Shown here: positions 7,410-16,786 of the stretch, piece after piece
How positions within the stretch are numbered: position 1 is the first letter of the stretch
Layout: every line of letters begins with the position of its first letter
Assembly (NCBI GenBank): GCA_963813355.1
Contig: CAWEYS010000016.1
Location: forward strand, 124,001 to 188,000
Length of the DNA stretch: 64,000 nucleotides
Direction: 5' to 3'
From: DATAGF01 sp963813355
GTDB lineage: Bacteria; Actinomycetota; Thermoleophilia; Miltoncostaeales; Miltoncostaeaceae
Made by a program: the position numbers and the translations under genes
Notes under the pieces: model-generated
The model's input: the letters and a program-made list of their open reading frames with translations, nothing else
Told to the model about the DNA's origin: nothing
Databases searched by the model: none

Positions 7410-9908
7410 GTGGCCATCGACCGCCACGGCCGCATCGAGCCGCGCGAGCTCGAGCGCGAGATGAGCTCGTCGTACCTCGACTACGCCATGAGCGTGATCG
7501 TGGGCCGGGCCCTGCCGGACGTGCGCGACGGCCTCAAGCCCGTGCACCGCCGCGTGCTGTTCGCCATGCACGACCGGGGCCTGCAGCCGGACCGCCCCTA
7601 CGTCAAGAGCGCGAACATCGTGGGCACCGTGATGGGGGAGTACCACCCCCACGGCAACGACGCGATCTACGACACCCTGGTGCGCCTCGCGCAGGACTTC
7701 GCGTCGCGCTACCCGCTGGTCAACGGGCAGGGCAACTTCGGCACCAGCGAGTTCGCGGCGGCCGCGATGCGCTACACCGAGGCGCGCCTCGCGCGGATCG
7801 CCACCGAGATGCTGCGCGACATCGACGAGGACACGGTCAACGACGCCCCGACCTACGACGACCGTCGCACCGAGCCGAAGGTCCTCCCCTCGCGCTTCCC
7901 CAACCTGCTCGTCAACGGGTCGTCGGGCATCGCCGTCGGGATGGCCACCAACATCCCGCCCCACAACCTCGGCGAGGTCATCGACGCCGTGGTCGCGACC
8001 ATCGACGACCCCGACATCGAGGTCGAGGGGCTGATGCGCCACGTCCGCGCGCCCGACTTCCCCACCGGCGGGATCATCGTGGGCCGCGTCGGCGTCGTGG
8101 AGGCCTACCGCACCGGCCGGGGCCGGGTCGTCGTGCGCGGGCGGGCGCACAACGAGCCCCTCAAGGGCGGCTCCAACGCCATCGTCTTCACCGAGCTCCC
8201 GTACCAGGTCAACAAGGCCGAGCTCATCAAGAAGATGGCCGACCTCGCCAACGAGAAGACGATCCCCGAGATCCGCGACCTGCGCGACGAGAGCGGCCGC
8301 GACGGGGTGCGGGTCGTGGTGGAGCTGCGGCGCGACGCCGTGCCGCGCGTGGTCCTCAACAAGCTCTACAAGCACACCGCGGTCCAGACGACCTTCGGGG
8401 TCAACGCGATCGCGCTGGTCGACGGCGTCCCGCGCACCCTGGGGCTCAGGGACCTGGTGCGCCACTACCTCGACCACCAGCGCGAGGTGGTCACCCGGCG
8501 CTCGCGCTACCGGCTCGAGCGGGCCGAGGCGCGGGCCCACATCCTCGAGGGGCTCCTGGTGGCGCTGGAGAACCTCGACGCGGTCATCGCCCTCATCCGC
8601 GGCGCGGTCGACCCCGACGAGGCCCGCGCCGGGCTCATGACGGGCTTCGACCTCACCGAGGTCCAGGCCCGCGCGATCCTCGACCTGCGCCTGCAGCGCC
8701 TCACCCAGCTCGAGGCGGGGAAGATCCAGGCCGAGTACGCCGAGCTCCAGGAGCGCATCGCCGAGCTGCGCGCGATCCTCGGCGACGAGGCGCGCGTCAT
8801 GGGAATCATCCGCGAGGAGCTGCTCGAGATCCGCGGGCGCTACGCCGACGAGCGCCGCACCGAGATCATCCCCGGCGAGGGCGACCTCGACCTCGAGGAC
8901 CTGATCGCCGAGGAGGAGATGGTCATCTCCATCTCCCGGGCCGGCTACATCAAGCGGCTTCCCGTCACGACCTACCGCGCCCAGGGCCGCGGCGGCAAGG
9001 GGCTGCGCGGGGTGAGGCTGAAGGACGAGGACTACATCGAGCACCTCTTCATCGCCTCCACCCACCACTACCTGCTCTTCTTCACGAACACCGGCAAGGT
9101 CTACCGGCAGAAGGTGCACGAGCTGCCCCAGGGCGCGCGCGACTCGCGCGGCCGGCACATCGCCAACGTCCTCGCGCTGCGCGAGGGCGAGGAGGTGCGG
9201 GCGGTCTTCGCGACCCGCGACTACACCGAGGGCCGGTATCTCGTGCTCGCGACCCGCGACGGGATGATCAAGAAGACGGAGATGCGCAGCTACGACACCA
9301 TCCTGCGCGAGGCCGGCCTGATCGCCATCCAGCTCACGAACGACGACGAGCTCGTCGGGGTCCAGCTCACCGACGGCGACGAGGACCTGCTGGTGGTCTC
9401 GGCCCGCGGCCAGGCCGCCCGCTTCCACGAGGGGAAGGTGCGGCCGATGGGCCGCGACACCCGCGGCGTGCGCGCCATGACCCTCGAGCCGGAGGACCGC
9501 GTGCTCGCGCTCGCGGTCGCCCGCGACGACGAGGACATCCTCGTGGTGACCGGCAACGGCTACGGCAAGCGGACTCCGGTCTCGGACTACCCGGCCAAGG
9601 GGCGGCCGACCAAGGGCGTCCGCACGATCAAGGTCACCGACCGCAAGGGCGAGCTGGTGACCGCCCGGCCGGTGCGCGAGGGCCAGGAGCTGCTCCTGAT
9701 CTCCCAGAACGGCCAGGTGATCCGCATCACCGCCGAGTCCGTCCGCCGCACCGGCCGCTCCACCGAGGGGGTGCGGCTCATGAACCTCGGCGACGACGAC
9801 GCCGTGGTGGGGGTCGCGTCCGTGGTGGAGGCGAACGGCGACGACGGCGACGAGCCCGGCGACGAGACACCGGCCGCCGCCGGCGCCGGCGCGGACGACG
9901 ACGGGTAG
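7410..9908 (+). CDS. gyrA: DNA gyrase subunit A
   Basis: 832-residue breakage-reunion subunit. The N-terminal winged-helix/tower part contains MRYTEARL just after the catalytic region, and the C-terminal beta-pinwheel carries a GyrA box QGRGGKG near residue 525 plus further repeats. The quinolone-determining region is odd: HPHGNDAIYD at residues 79-88 replaces the usual HPHGD-S/A-x-x-YD, so the position of E. coli Ser83 is Asp. The following GNFGTSEFAAAAMRY is one residue shorter than the usual GNFGSxDGDxAAAMRY. The GTG start at 7410 directly precedes conserved N-terminal sequence. The tail is acidic and Gly/Ala-rich. Confidence 0.96.
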   Translation: MAIDRHGRIEPRELEREMSSSYLDYAMSVIVGRALPDVRDGLKPVHRRVLFAMHDRGLQPDRPYVKSANIVGTVMGEYHPHGNDAIYDTLVRLAQDFASRYPLVNGQGNFGTSEFAAAAMRYTEARLARIATEMLRDIDEDTVNDAPTYDDRRTEPKVLPSRFPNLLVNGSSGIAVGMATNIPPHNLGEVIDAVVATIDDPDIEVEGLMRHVRAPDFPTGGIIVGRVGVVEAYRTGRGRVVVRGRAHNEPLKGGSNAIVFTELPYQVNKAELIKKMADLANEKTIPEIRDLRDESGRDGVRVVVELRRDAVPRVVLNKLYKHTAVQTTFGVNAIALVDGVPRTLGLRDLVRHYLDHQREVVTRRSRYRLERAEARAHILEGLLVALENLDAVIALIRGAVDPDEARAGLMTGFDLTEVQARAILDLRLQRLTQLEAGKIQAEYAELQERIAELRAILGDEARVMGIIREELLEIRGRYADERRTEIIPGEGDLDLEDLIAEEEMVISISRAGYIKRLPVTTYRAQGRGGKGLRGVRLKDEDYIEHLFIASTHHYLLFFTNTGKVYRQKVHELPQGARDSRGRHIANVLALREGEEVRAVFATRDYTEGRYLVLATRDGMIKKTEMRSYDTILREAGLIAIQLTNDDELVGVQLTDGDEDLLVVSARGQAARFHEGKVRPMGRDTRGVRAMTLEPEDRVLALAVARDDEDILVVTGNGYGKRTPVSDYPAKGRPTKGVRTIKVTDRKGELVTARPVREGQELLLISQNGQVIRITAESVRRTGRSTEGVRLMNLGDDDAVVGVASVVEANGDDGDEPGDETPAAAGAGADDDG

Positions 9909-9916
9909 CCGGGCCG

Positions 9917-11902
9917 ATGGCCGACGGCCCGCCGCCCGCGCGGGAGCGCCGCCGGCCCCCTGAGCGGGCGCCCGCGGAGGGCGGCCCGGGCTGGAAGGTC
10001 GAGGGGGCGCCGAAAACCGGCGCCGACCAATCGCCGGGCGGGCGCTTCCGGCTCCCCGGGGGCCGGAGCTTCTGGTGGATCCTCCTCGCCCTCCTGGCCC
10101 TCAACTGGTTCATCGTCTCCCTGATCCCGGACCGCGAGAGCCGGCTCGACGTGCCCTACTCGCTCTTCCGCGAGCAGGTCGCGGCCGACAACGTCGCGGA
10201 GGTCACCTCGCAGGGCGACAAGATCCAGGGCACGTTCGAGAAGGAGGTGACCTACCCGGCGGGCTCGGATTCGTCCGACACCGACTTCGAGACGATCCGT
10301 CCGGCGTTCGCGGACGACGAGCTGCTCCAGCTGCTGGTGGCGCACGACGTCGTGGTGAACGCCAAGCCGATCGACGAGGGGCGCTCGCTGCTGTTCACGA
10401 TCCTGCTGTCGTTCGGGCCGGTCATCCTCCTGGTGGCGCTCTTCATCTGGCTGGGGCGCCGGGCGGGCGGCGGCGCGGCGGGCGCCCTGGCGGGCATCGG
10501 GCGCTCGCGCGCCAAGCGGTACGACGCCGCCGGCCAGCCGAGGGTGACGTTCGAGGACGTGGCGGGCATCGACGAGGCCGAGGACGAGCTGGTCGAGATC
10601 GTCAACTTCCTGAGGAACCCGGACCGCTACCGGCGGCTCGGCGCGCGCATCCCGCGCGGCGTCCTGCTCTCGGGGCCGCCGGGCACCGGCAAGACCCTGC
10701 TCGCGCGGGCCGTCGCGGGCGAGGCCGACGTGCCCTACTACTCCCTGTCGGCCTCGGAGTTCGTCGAGCTGATCGTGGGGGTGGGGGCGAGCCGCGTGCG
10801 CGACCTCTTCGAGCAGGCCAAGGCCACCGCTCCGGCGATCATCTTCATCGACGAGCTCGACGCGATCGGGCGGGCCCGCGGCGGGTCGGCGTCGATCGGC
10901 GGCAACGACGAGCGCGAGCAGACCCTCAACCAGATCCTGACCGAGATGGACGGCTTCACCGGCACCGAGGGCGTCATCGTGCTCGCGGCGACCAACCGTC
11001 CCGAGATCCTCGACCCCGCCCTGCTGCGCCCCGGCCGCTTCGACCGCAGGGTCGTCGTGAGCCCGCCCGACCGCGACGGGCGCGAGGCGATCCTGAGGGT
11101 GCACCTGCGCGGCGTCCCGGTCGCGGACGACGTCGACCCCGGCCGGCTCGCCGCCTCGACGCCGGGGATGGTCGGCTCGGACCTCGCGAACCTCGTCAAC
11201 GAGGCGGCGATCATCGCCGCGCGGCACGACCACGACCGGGTGCACCAGCACGACTTCACCGAGGCCCTCGAGAAGATCGTCCTCGGCACCGAGCGGCGGA
11301 TCATGCTCTCGCCCGAGGAGCGCGAGCGCACCGCGTACCACGAGAGCGGGCATGCCCTGCTGGGGATGCTGCTGCCGGGGGCCGACCCCGTCCGCAAGGT
11401 CTCGATCGTCCCGCGCGGCCGCGCCCTCGGGGTCACGTTCCAGGCCCCGGACAGCGACCGGTACGGCTACGGCGCCGACTACCTGCGCGGCCGCATCACC
11501 GGCGCCCTGGGCGGCCGTGCGGCCGAGGAGCTGGTGTACGAGGACGTCACGACCGGGGCGGAGTCCGACCTCGAGCAGGTGACCGCGATCGCGAGGCGGA
11601 TGGTCGGCCGCTGGGGCATGTCGGACGAGATCGGCCCCGTCTCCGTGCTGCCGGGGCCCGACGACCAGCCGCTGCTCTTCCCGGGGACGGGGTCCGGGCC
11701 CTCGCCGCGCACCCAGGAGCTGGTGGACGAGGAGGTGCGCCGCATCGTCAACGACTGCTACTCCGAGGCCCTGCGGCTGCTGACGGAGAACCGCGAGCGG
11801 CTGACCGCGCTGGCCCGGGCGCTGCTGGAGCGCGAGACGCTCGACGAGGCCGACGCCTACGAGGTCGCCGGCCTCCCCCGCGAGGCCTCCCCCGCGCGCT
11901 GA
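9917..11902 (+). CDS. ftsH: ATP-dependent zinc metalloprotease FtsH
   Basis: 661-residue membrane-anchored AAA+ protease that degrades misfolded and regulatory membrane proteins. Seen in order: a hydrophilic N-terminal tail of about 50 residues (longer than usual), a first transmembrane helix (FWWILLALLALNWFIVSLI, about 52-70), an extracytoplasmic domain, a second helix (about 158-180), Walker A GPPGTGKT near 252, Walker B IIFIDELDAIG, the second region of homology (LLRPGRFDR) and the zinc site HESGH at residue 475 with a later acidic ligand region (GAESDLEQ). The ATG at 9917 is 9 nt after gyrA. It is followed 3 nt later by the broken FUSC gene. Confidence 0.96.
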   Translation: MADGPPPARERRRPPERAPAEGGPGWKVEGAPKTGADQSPGGRFRLPGGRSFWWILLALLALNWFIVSLIPDRESRLDVPYSLFREQVAADNVAEVTSQGDKIQGTFEKEVTYPAGSDSSDTDFETIRPAFADDELLQLLVAHDVVVNAKPIDEGRSLLFTILLSFGPVILLVALFIWLGRRAGGGAAGALAGIGRSRAKRYDAAGQPRVTFEDVAGIDEAEDELVEIVNFLRNPDRYRRLGARIPRGVLLSGPPGTGKTLLARAVAGEADVPYYSLSASEFVELIVGVGASRVRDLFEQAKATAPAIIFIDELDAIGRARGGSASIGGNDEREQTLNQILTEMDGFTGTEGVIVLAATNRPEILDPALLRPGRFDRRVVVSPPDRDGREAILRVHLRGVPVADDVDPGRLAASTPGMVGSDLANLVNEAAIIAARHDHDRVHQHDFTEALEKIVLGTERRIMLSPEERERTAYHESGHALLGMLLPGADPVRKVSIVPRGRALGVTFQAPDSDRYGYGADYLRGRITGALGGRAAEELVYEDVTTGAESDLEQVTAIARRMVGRWGMSDEIGPVSVLPGPDDQPLLFPGTGSGPSPRTQELVDEEVRRIVNDCYSEALRLLTENRERLTALARALLERETLDEADAYEVAGLPREASPAR

Positions 11903-11905
11903 CGA

Positions 11906-14146
11906 GTGACGCCCCGTCGGCTCGCCGCCGTGGATCGGCCCGCGCTCCACGCCGGTATCCGGGCGGCCATCGCGGTGTCGGTGGGCTTCGCGATCGGCCG
12001 GTACGCCCTCGACGACGTCCAGTTCGCGGTCTTCGCCTCCTTCACGGCGATGGCGCTGCTCGCGTTCGCCGACTACGGCGGCCCCATCCCGGTGCGGCTG
12101 GTCGCGTTCGCCGCACCGTGGCCGTCGCGCTGGCCCTGGTGTCCCTCGGCACCGCCGTCTCGGAGAATTCCTGGGCCGGCCCGATCGCGATCGGCGCCGT
12201 GGGCTTCGCCGTCGCGTACGCGGCGTGTTCGGGGGGCTACTTCGTCGCCGGCACGAGGGCGGTGATCCTGTTCGCGGTCCTGGCCGCCGGCATCCCCGCG
12301 CCGGAGGGGGCGCTCGACTGCGCGCCTCGCCGGCACGCTCGTCGGCGGGGCGCTGGCGGCGGCGGCGAGCGTCCTCCTGTGGCCGGCCCGGCCGGTGCGG
12401 GACGCCGGCCGGCCGCTCGGACGCGCCGCCGCCGCCCTGGCCGCCTGCCTCGGGGCGCAGACGGCGGATCGCGAGGCCTCGCTCGCCGCCGCCCGCACGG
12501 AGGTGCGCGCCGCGCGCGCGCGCCTGGGCGACCTCGCCCACCGTCCGTCCGAGCCGACCGCCCGCCACCGCGCCATCCTGCGGCTGGTCGCCGACCTCGA
12601 CCGCCTGCTGGGCCGGATCGCCGGGGTGGTCCGGCACGGGGCGCCCCCGCCCGGGCCGGGCCGGGGGTTCCTCGACGCGGCCGAGGCCGGGCTCGGGGCG
12701 ACGGCCGAGTCGTTGGCCGGGCGGCGCCCACCGGACGACCCCGTGGCCCTCGAGCGCCGGGTGCTGAGCGTGCGTGCCCGAGGCGCGGGCGGCCCTGGCC
12801 GCACGGGTCGCCGAGGCCGATCCGGTCACGGTCGCGCGCGAGGCGGAGCAGGTGGCCATCGCCGGCGAGGTCGCCCAGGCGGCGACCCTGGCCGCGCTCG
12901 ACGCGGAGATCGTCGCCGGCCGCCGGCCCAAGAGCGTGGAGCCGGCCGTCATCCAGCTCCTCGACGAGCCCGTGCTCGAGGCGGCGGGCCGGCGGCTGCG
13001 CGCCAACCTCACCCTCCGGTCCGTCCACTTCCGCGACGCGCTGCGGCTGGGGGTCGCGCTGGCCCTGGCGCTGGCGCTGGTGCACGTCCTCGACCTGCAC
13101 CACGGCTTCTGGGTCGTGCTCGCCACGCTCACCGTCGTCCGGACCACCGCATCGGCGACGAGCATCACGGCCCGGCGCGCGGTGCTCGGCACCGCGGTCG
13201 GCTTCGTCCTGTCGGTCGTGGTGATCCTGGGTGCGGAGGCCGACAGCCACCTCTACGTGGTCCTCCTCGGGCTGGTGGTCTGCGCGGCGGTGTACGCGGC
13301 CCGGGCCGGCGGGGTGCTGGCGGGCCAGGCGGCGTTCACCGTGCTGGTGGTGGTGCTGTTCAGCCTGATGGCGCCCTCGGAGTGGACCCTGGCGCTGGTG
13401 CGGGTGCAGGACGTGGTCGCCGGGCGCGCTGGTGGGCGTGGCCATCGGCCTGATCGCGTGGCCGCGGGGCGCCGGCGGCCAGCTGCCCGGGGCGGTCGCG
13501 GACGTGGTCGACCGGGCCGTCGACGAGGTCGAGTCGGCCGCACGGCGCGAGCTGGGGCGCGGCGGGGGCGAGGACGCGGCGGCGCTGCGCGCCGCGACCC
13601 TCACCGCGGCCCGGAGGGCGGAGGACGACCTGGCCGTGGCGCTCGGCGAGCGCCACGCGACGGCGGACGCGCCCGACGAGCTCTGGCCCGCCCTCCTCGC
13701 CGACGCCGGCGGGGTCTGGTACTCGATCCTCTGGCTCGAGAAGGTGCCCGCCGCCGGCGCGCCGCCCGGCGGGTGCACGCCGCTCACGGCCGCGCTGCTC
13801 AGCCGCACGGAGGCCGCTGCGGCGGGGTACCGCGCCGCCGCGGGGGCGCTGCGGGAGGGAGCCCCGCCGCCTCCGCCGGCCGCCCCTGCCCGACGACGAT
13901 GCCCTCGTCGCGCGCTGCGCCGGGTCCCCGCCGGCGGACGAGGCGCGGCGCGAGGCGCTCGTGCGGCTGCTGGTGCTGCGCCACTGGGTGCGCGAGCTCG
14001 AGGTCGGCCTGGGACGCCTGACCGGGCGCATCGTGGAGATCGAGGCCCGGCGGAGCGGCTCCCGGGGCCGCGGGCTCCGAGGGCTAGGCGCCCGGCTGGG
14101 CCGCGGAGGGGACGCCTCGGAGGCGGCCGGCGAGCTCGGCGGGTGA
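11906..14146 (+). pseudogene. FUSC-family membrane protein gene, broken by several frameshifts
   Basis: Coding sequence continues in different frames across 2.2 kb. GTG 11906 opens frame 2 (RPALHAGIRAAIAVSVGFAI, then FADYGGPIPVRLVAF). It moves near 12113 to frame 1 (TVAVALALVSLGTAVSENSW), near 12322 to frame 2 (LAGTLVGGALAAAASVLLWP), near 12774 to frame 3 (a second membrane bundle with GFWVVLATLTVVRTTASA), near 13430 to frame 1 (ALVGVAIGLIAWP) and near 13860 to frame 2 (HWVRELEVGLGRLTGRIVEI). Together the pieces spell one two-bundle FUSC / aromatic-acid-exporter-like protein of about 720 residues. Breaks fall in G/C runs, so either decay or sequencing indels could explain them. The 3' end is uncertain and may overlap galT. 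Confidence 0.7.
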
Positions 14147-15016
14147 GATCGCCACGGCGATCACGCCGGTGCCGAGCTCCAGGCCGGCGAGGGTGCCCAG
14201 GCGCGGGATGAGGTCCATGTGCCAGTGGTAGCGGCCCCCGGCTGCGGGGCGGCCCCGGTGCAGCCAGGCGTTGAGGGCGTCGGCGTCGAGCCGCTCGGTG
14301 GCCGCCGCCGCCTGGCGGCGCAGGAAGCGGGCCGCCGCCCCGGGCCCGGGCGGCGCGGTCCAGTCGGCCTCGTGGCTCGCCGGGCCGATCCTGAGGGTCC
14401 CGGTGAGCGGCGGGACCTCCGGGGACCAGGCGACCAGGCCCTCACCCTCGTCGACGACTCGCCCGGTCGCCGCGGCGCCCTCGATGTCGGCGCACACCGG
14501 GCAGCGGCTCGTCTCCTCGAAGGCCCGCTCGAGCGCGAGCAGGCGGGGGGGCTCGAGGGGCAGCCCCACGAGCTGGGCGTGCGTGTGCTGCAGAGACGCG
14601 CCGGCGGCGGCCCCCTGGTTCAGGAAGAGGAACGGCCAGAGCCCGCGCGGGTCGGCCTCGACGGCGGCGATGCGGTCGGCCCAGACCCCGCCGGCGCGCT
14701 CGGCCTCGTCGTCGGTGAGGTCGCCGAAGCGGACGACGTGCCGCGGCGTGTTCACGATGACCTCGTGCACGCCCTCGTCCGGCGCGACCGCGGGGAACTT
14801 GTTCGGGATCGCGCGCACCAGCCAGCCCGGCGTGTCCGGCCCCCCGCCGCCGGGCCGGACGGCCTGGGTCTCGGGCGGGGTCTCGGCCTCGTTTCCCTCG
14901 CAGAAGGGGCAGCCGACGTCGGCCGAGGGCCGGCCCACGTCGTGCGGCCGGGCGGCCCGCGCCGGCGCCAGGAGGACCGGGTCGCCGGTGAGCGGGTCGC
15001 GCCGGATCGGGCTCAG
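14084..15016 (-). CDS. galT: galactose-1-phosphate uridylyltransferase-like protein
   Basis: HIT-superfamily nucleotidyltransferase of about 310 residues. In the Leloir pathway GalT exchanges UMP between UDP-glucose and galactose-1-phosphate. Seen: N-terminal SPIRRDPLTGDPVLLAPARA with RPHD, zinc-type CPFC (residues 36-39), NKFPAV, the active-site block GASLQHTHAQ (His144, His146) and the C-terminal YHWHMDLIPRL. The first GTG (14938) would delete the conserved N-terminus. Homology instead begins at a CTG at 15016 that overlaps the ku stop as CTGA, the overlap style used by GTG and ATG genes here. Substrate specificity cannot be told from sequence. Confidence 0.8.
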   Translation of the reverse strand: MSPIRRDPLTGDPVLLAPARAARPHDVGRPSADVGCPFCEGNEAETPPETQAVRPGGGGPDTPGWLVRAIPNKFPAVAPDEGVHEVIVNTPRHVVRFGDLTDDEAERAGGVWADRIAAVEADPRGLWPFLFLNQGAAAGASLQHTHAQLVGLPLEPPRLLALERAFEETSRCPVCADIEGAAATGRVVDEGEGLVAWSPEVPPLTGTLRIGPASHEADWTAPPGPGAAARFLRRQAAAATERLDADALNAWLHRGRPAAGGRYHWHMDLIPRLGTLAGLELGTGVIAVAISPAELAGRLRGVPSAAQPGA

Positions 15017-15960
15017 GACGCCTTCCGGCGGCGCTGGGTGCCGGACTTCTTGGCCGGCGTCTTGGCGGACTTCGACGACTTGCCGCCCTCGCCGCCGCCC
15101 TTGACCCCGCGCAGGCGGCCCTGCTCGATCGAGAGCTGGTCGTCGGACTTCTCGCCGTCGTCCACCGCCTCGGGCGCGTCTCCGCCGCCCGCCGCGGCGA
15201 GGCTCGCCTTGAGCGCGGCCATCAGGTCGACGACCGGCGCGGGCTCGCGAACCTCCTCGGGCTCGGCGATCTCCTCGCCGCCGGCCTTGGCCTCGAGGAA
15301 CTCGACGAGCGACGCGCGCGTCTCGTTGGGGTACTCCTCGGGCATGAACGGGCGGGCGAGGCCCTCGACGAGCTGCTCGGCCATCGCCAGCTCCTCCTTC
15401 GAGGCCTCGACGCCCTCGAGGCGCTCGCGAATCTCGCGCTGGTCGCGGATGCGCACGTCCTCGGGGTAGTAGAGCGTCTCGAGCGCGAGCACCCCGTCGG
15501 TCGGGCGCAGCAGCACCAGGTGCTCCTTGGTGGAGAGCACGAAGCGACCCAGCGCGGCGCGCCCGGACTGCTCCATGGCGGTGCGCAGCAGCACGTAGGG
15601 TCGCTCTGCCCGCTCCTGAGGCTCGAGCCAGTAGGCGCGCTCGTAGTAGACCGGATCGACCTCGCTCAGCTCGACGAACCCCAGGATCTGGATCGTCTTC
15701 TCCTGGCGGGCGGCGAAGCGCTCGAGCTCGGCGTCCTCCACCGGCAGGTAGCGGCCCTTCGAGACCTCCCAGCCCTTGACCGTCTCGTCGGGGCCGACCT
15801 CGACGTCGCGCTGGGGGTCCCAGCGCTTCTGCTTGACCGGCTGCAGGGTCTCGCGCGAGAGCGTGCGGAAGCTGACGTCGCTGCGCTGCTGCGCCAGGCC
15901 CACCGACACCGGGATGGTGACGAGGCCGAAGCTGATGAAGCCGTTCCAGATCGCCCGCAC
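15013..15960 (-). CDS. ku: bacterial Ku, non-homologous end-joining protein
   Basis: 315-residue Ku homodimer protein that binds DNA double-strand ends. The Ku core runs from MRAIWNGFISFGLVTIPV, the family hallmark N-terminus, to about residue 250. The C-terminal tail is Ser/Lys/Arg-rich, as in Ku proteins whose basic tails modulate DNA binding. GTG 15960 has an excellent AGGAGG ribosome-binding site. The usual partner LigD is not next to it; galT follows by a 4-base overlap. Slipin lies upstream on the same strand, with only 26 bp between. Confidence 0.94.
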   Translation of the reverse strand: MRAIWNGFISFGLVTIPVSVGLAQQRSDVSFRTLSRETLQPVKQKRWDPQRDVEVGPDETVKGWEVSKGRYLPVEDAELERFAARQEKTIQILGFVELSEVDPVYYERAYWLEPQERAERPYVLLRTAMEQSGRAALGRFVLSTKEHLVLLRPTDGVLALETLYYPEDVRIRDQREIRERLEGVEASKEELAMAEQLVEGLARPFMPEEYPNETRASLVEFLEAKAGGEEIAEPEEVREPAPVVDLMAALKASLAAAGGGDAPEAVDDGEKSDDQLSIEQGRLRGVKGGGEGGKSSKSAKTPAKKSGTQRRRKAS

Positions 15961-15986
15961 GGCGGGCCTCCTTCCGTCGTCTTCCC

Positions 15987-16781
15987 CTACCCCGCCCCGT
16001 TCGAGCCGTCGCGGCTCGGCACGCGGCTCGAGGTGTGCCCCGTGAGCGCCTCCAGCATCTCGACGGGGAAGGGCAGGATCAGGGTGGTCGTCCGCTCGGA
16101 CGACCCGATCTCGTTCATGGTCTGCAGGTAGCGCAGCTGGAGGGCCCCGGGCGCCGCGTTGATGACGGCCGCGGCCTGGCCGAGCTTCTCCGAGGCCTGG
16201 TACTCGCCGTCGGCCGCGATGATCTTGGCGCGCCGCTCGCGCTCGGCCTCGGCCTGGCGGGCGATGGCCCGCTGCATGTTCACGGGCAGCTCGACGTCCT
16301 TCACCTCGACGACCGAGACCTTCACGCCCCAGGGGTGGGTCTGCTCGTCGATGATCGTCTGCAGCCGCTCGTTGATCTGGTCGCGCTCGGACAGGAGCTG
16401 GTCGAGGTCGACCTGGCCCAGGACGCTGCGCAGGGTCGTCTGGGCGATCTGCGAGGTCGCGACCAGGTAGTTCTCGACCTGGACGATGGCCTTCGAGGCG
16501 TCGACGACGCGGAAGTAGGCCACCGCGTTCACCTTGACGGTGACGTTGTCGCGGGTGATGACCTCCTGCGGGGGCACGTTCAGCGTGACGGTCCGCAGGT
16601 CGACCTTCACGGCCTTGTCGACGAAGGGGATCAGGATGAAGAGGCCCGGCCCCTTGATGCCGATCAGGCGCCCGAGCCGGAAGACGACTCCCCGCTCGTA
16701 CTCCCGGGCGACCTTCACGGCCGAGAAGAGGAAGATCAGCCCGATGACGAGCAGGATGATCACGACGATTGCGGCGGCCAT
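15987..16781 (-). CDS. slipin / SPFH-domain membrane protein
   Basis: 264-residue stomatin-like protein. An N-terminal membrane segment (AAAIVVIILLVIGLIFLF) is followed by the SPFH/band 7 domain (REYERGVVFRLGRL, VKVNAVAYFRVVDASKAI) and a charged helical region (QAEAERERRAKIIAADGE). Such proteins form membrane scaffolds and in bacteria usually sit next to an NfeD protease. Here nfeD lies immediately upstream: the ATG at 16781 uses a GAGAGGTGAG ribosome-binding site that contains the nfeD stop codon, so translation is probably coupled. Role in membrane quality control is inferred from the pair. Confidence 0.88.
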   Translation of the reverse strand: MAAAIVVIILLVIGLIFLFSAVKVAREYERGVVFRLGRLIGIKGPGLFILIPFVDKAVKVDLRTVTLNVPPQEVITRDNVTVKVNAVAYFRVVDASKAIVQVENYLVATSQIAQTTLRSVLGQVDLDQLLSERDQINERLQTIIDEQTHPWGVKVSVVEVKDVELPVNMQRAIARQAEAERERRAKIIAADGEYQASEKLGQAAAVINAAPGALQLRYLQTMNEIGSSERTTTLILPFPVEMLEALTGHTSSRVPSRDGSNGAG

Positions 16782-16786
16782 GTGGC

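Noticed and set aside
7388..9916. Upstream extension of the ftsH frame across gyrA
   Set aside because: The sequence opposite the gyrA frame is Arg/Pro/His-rich noise; real FtsH begins at ATG 9917 just before its N-terminal tail and first membrane helix.
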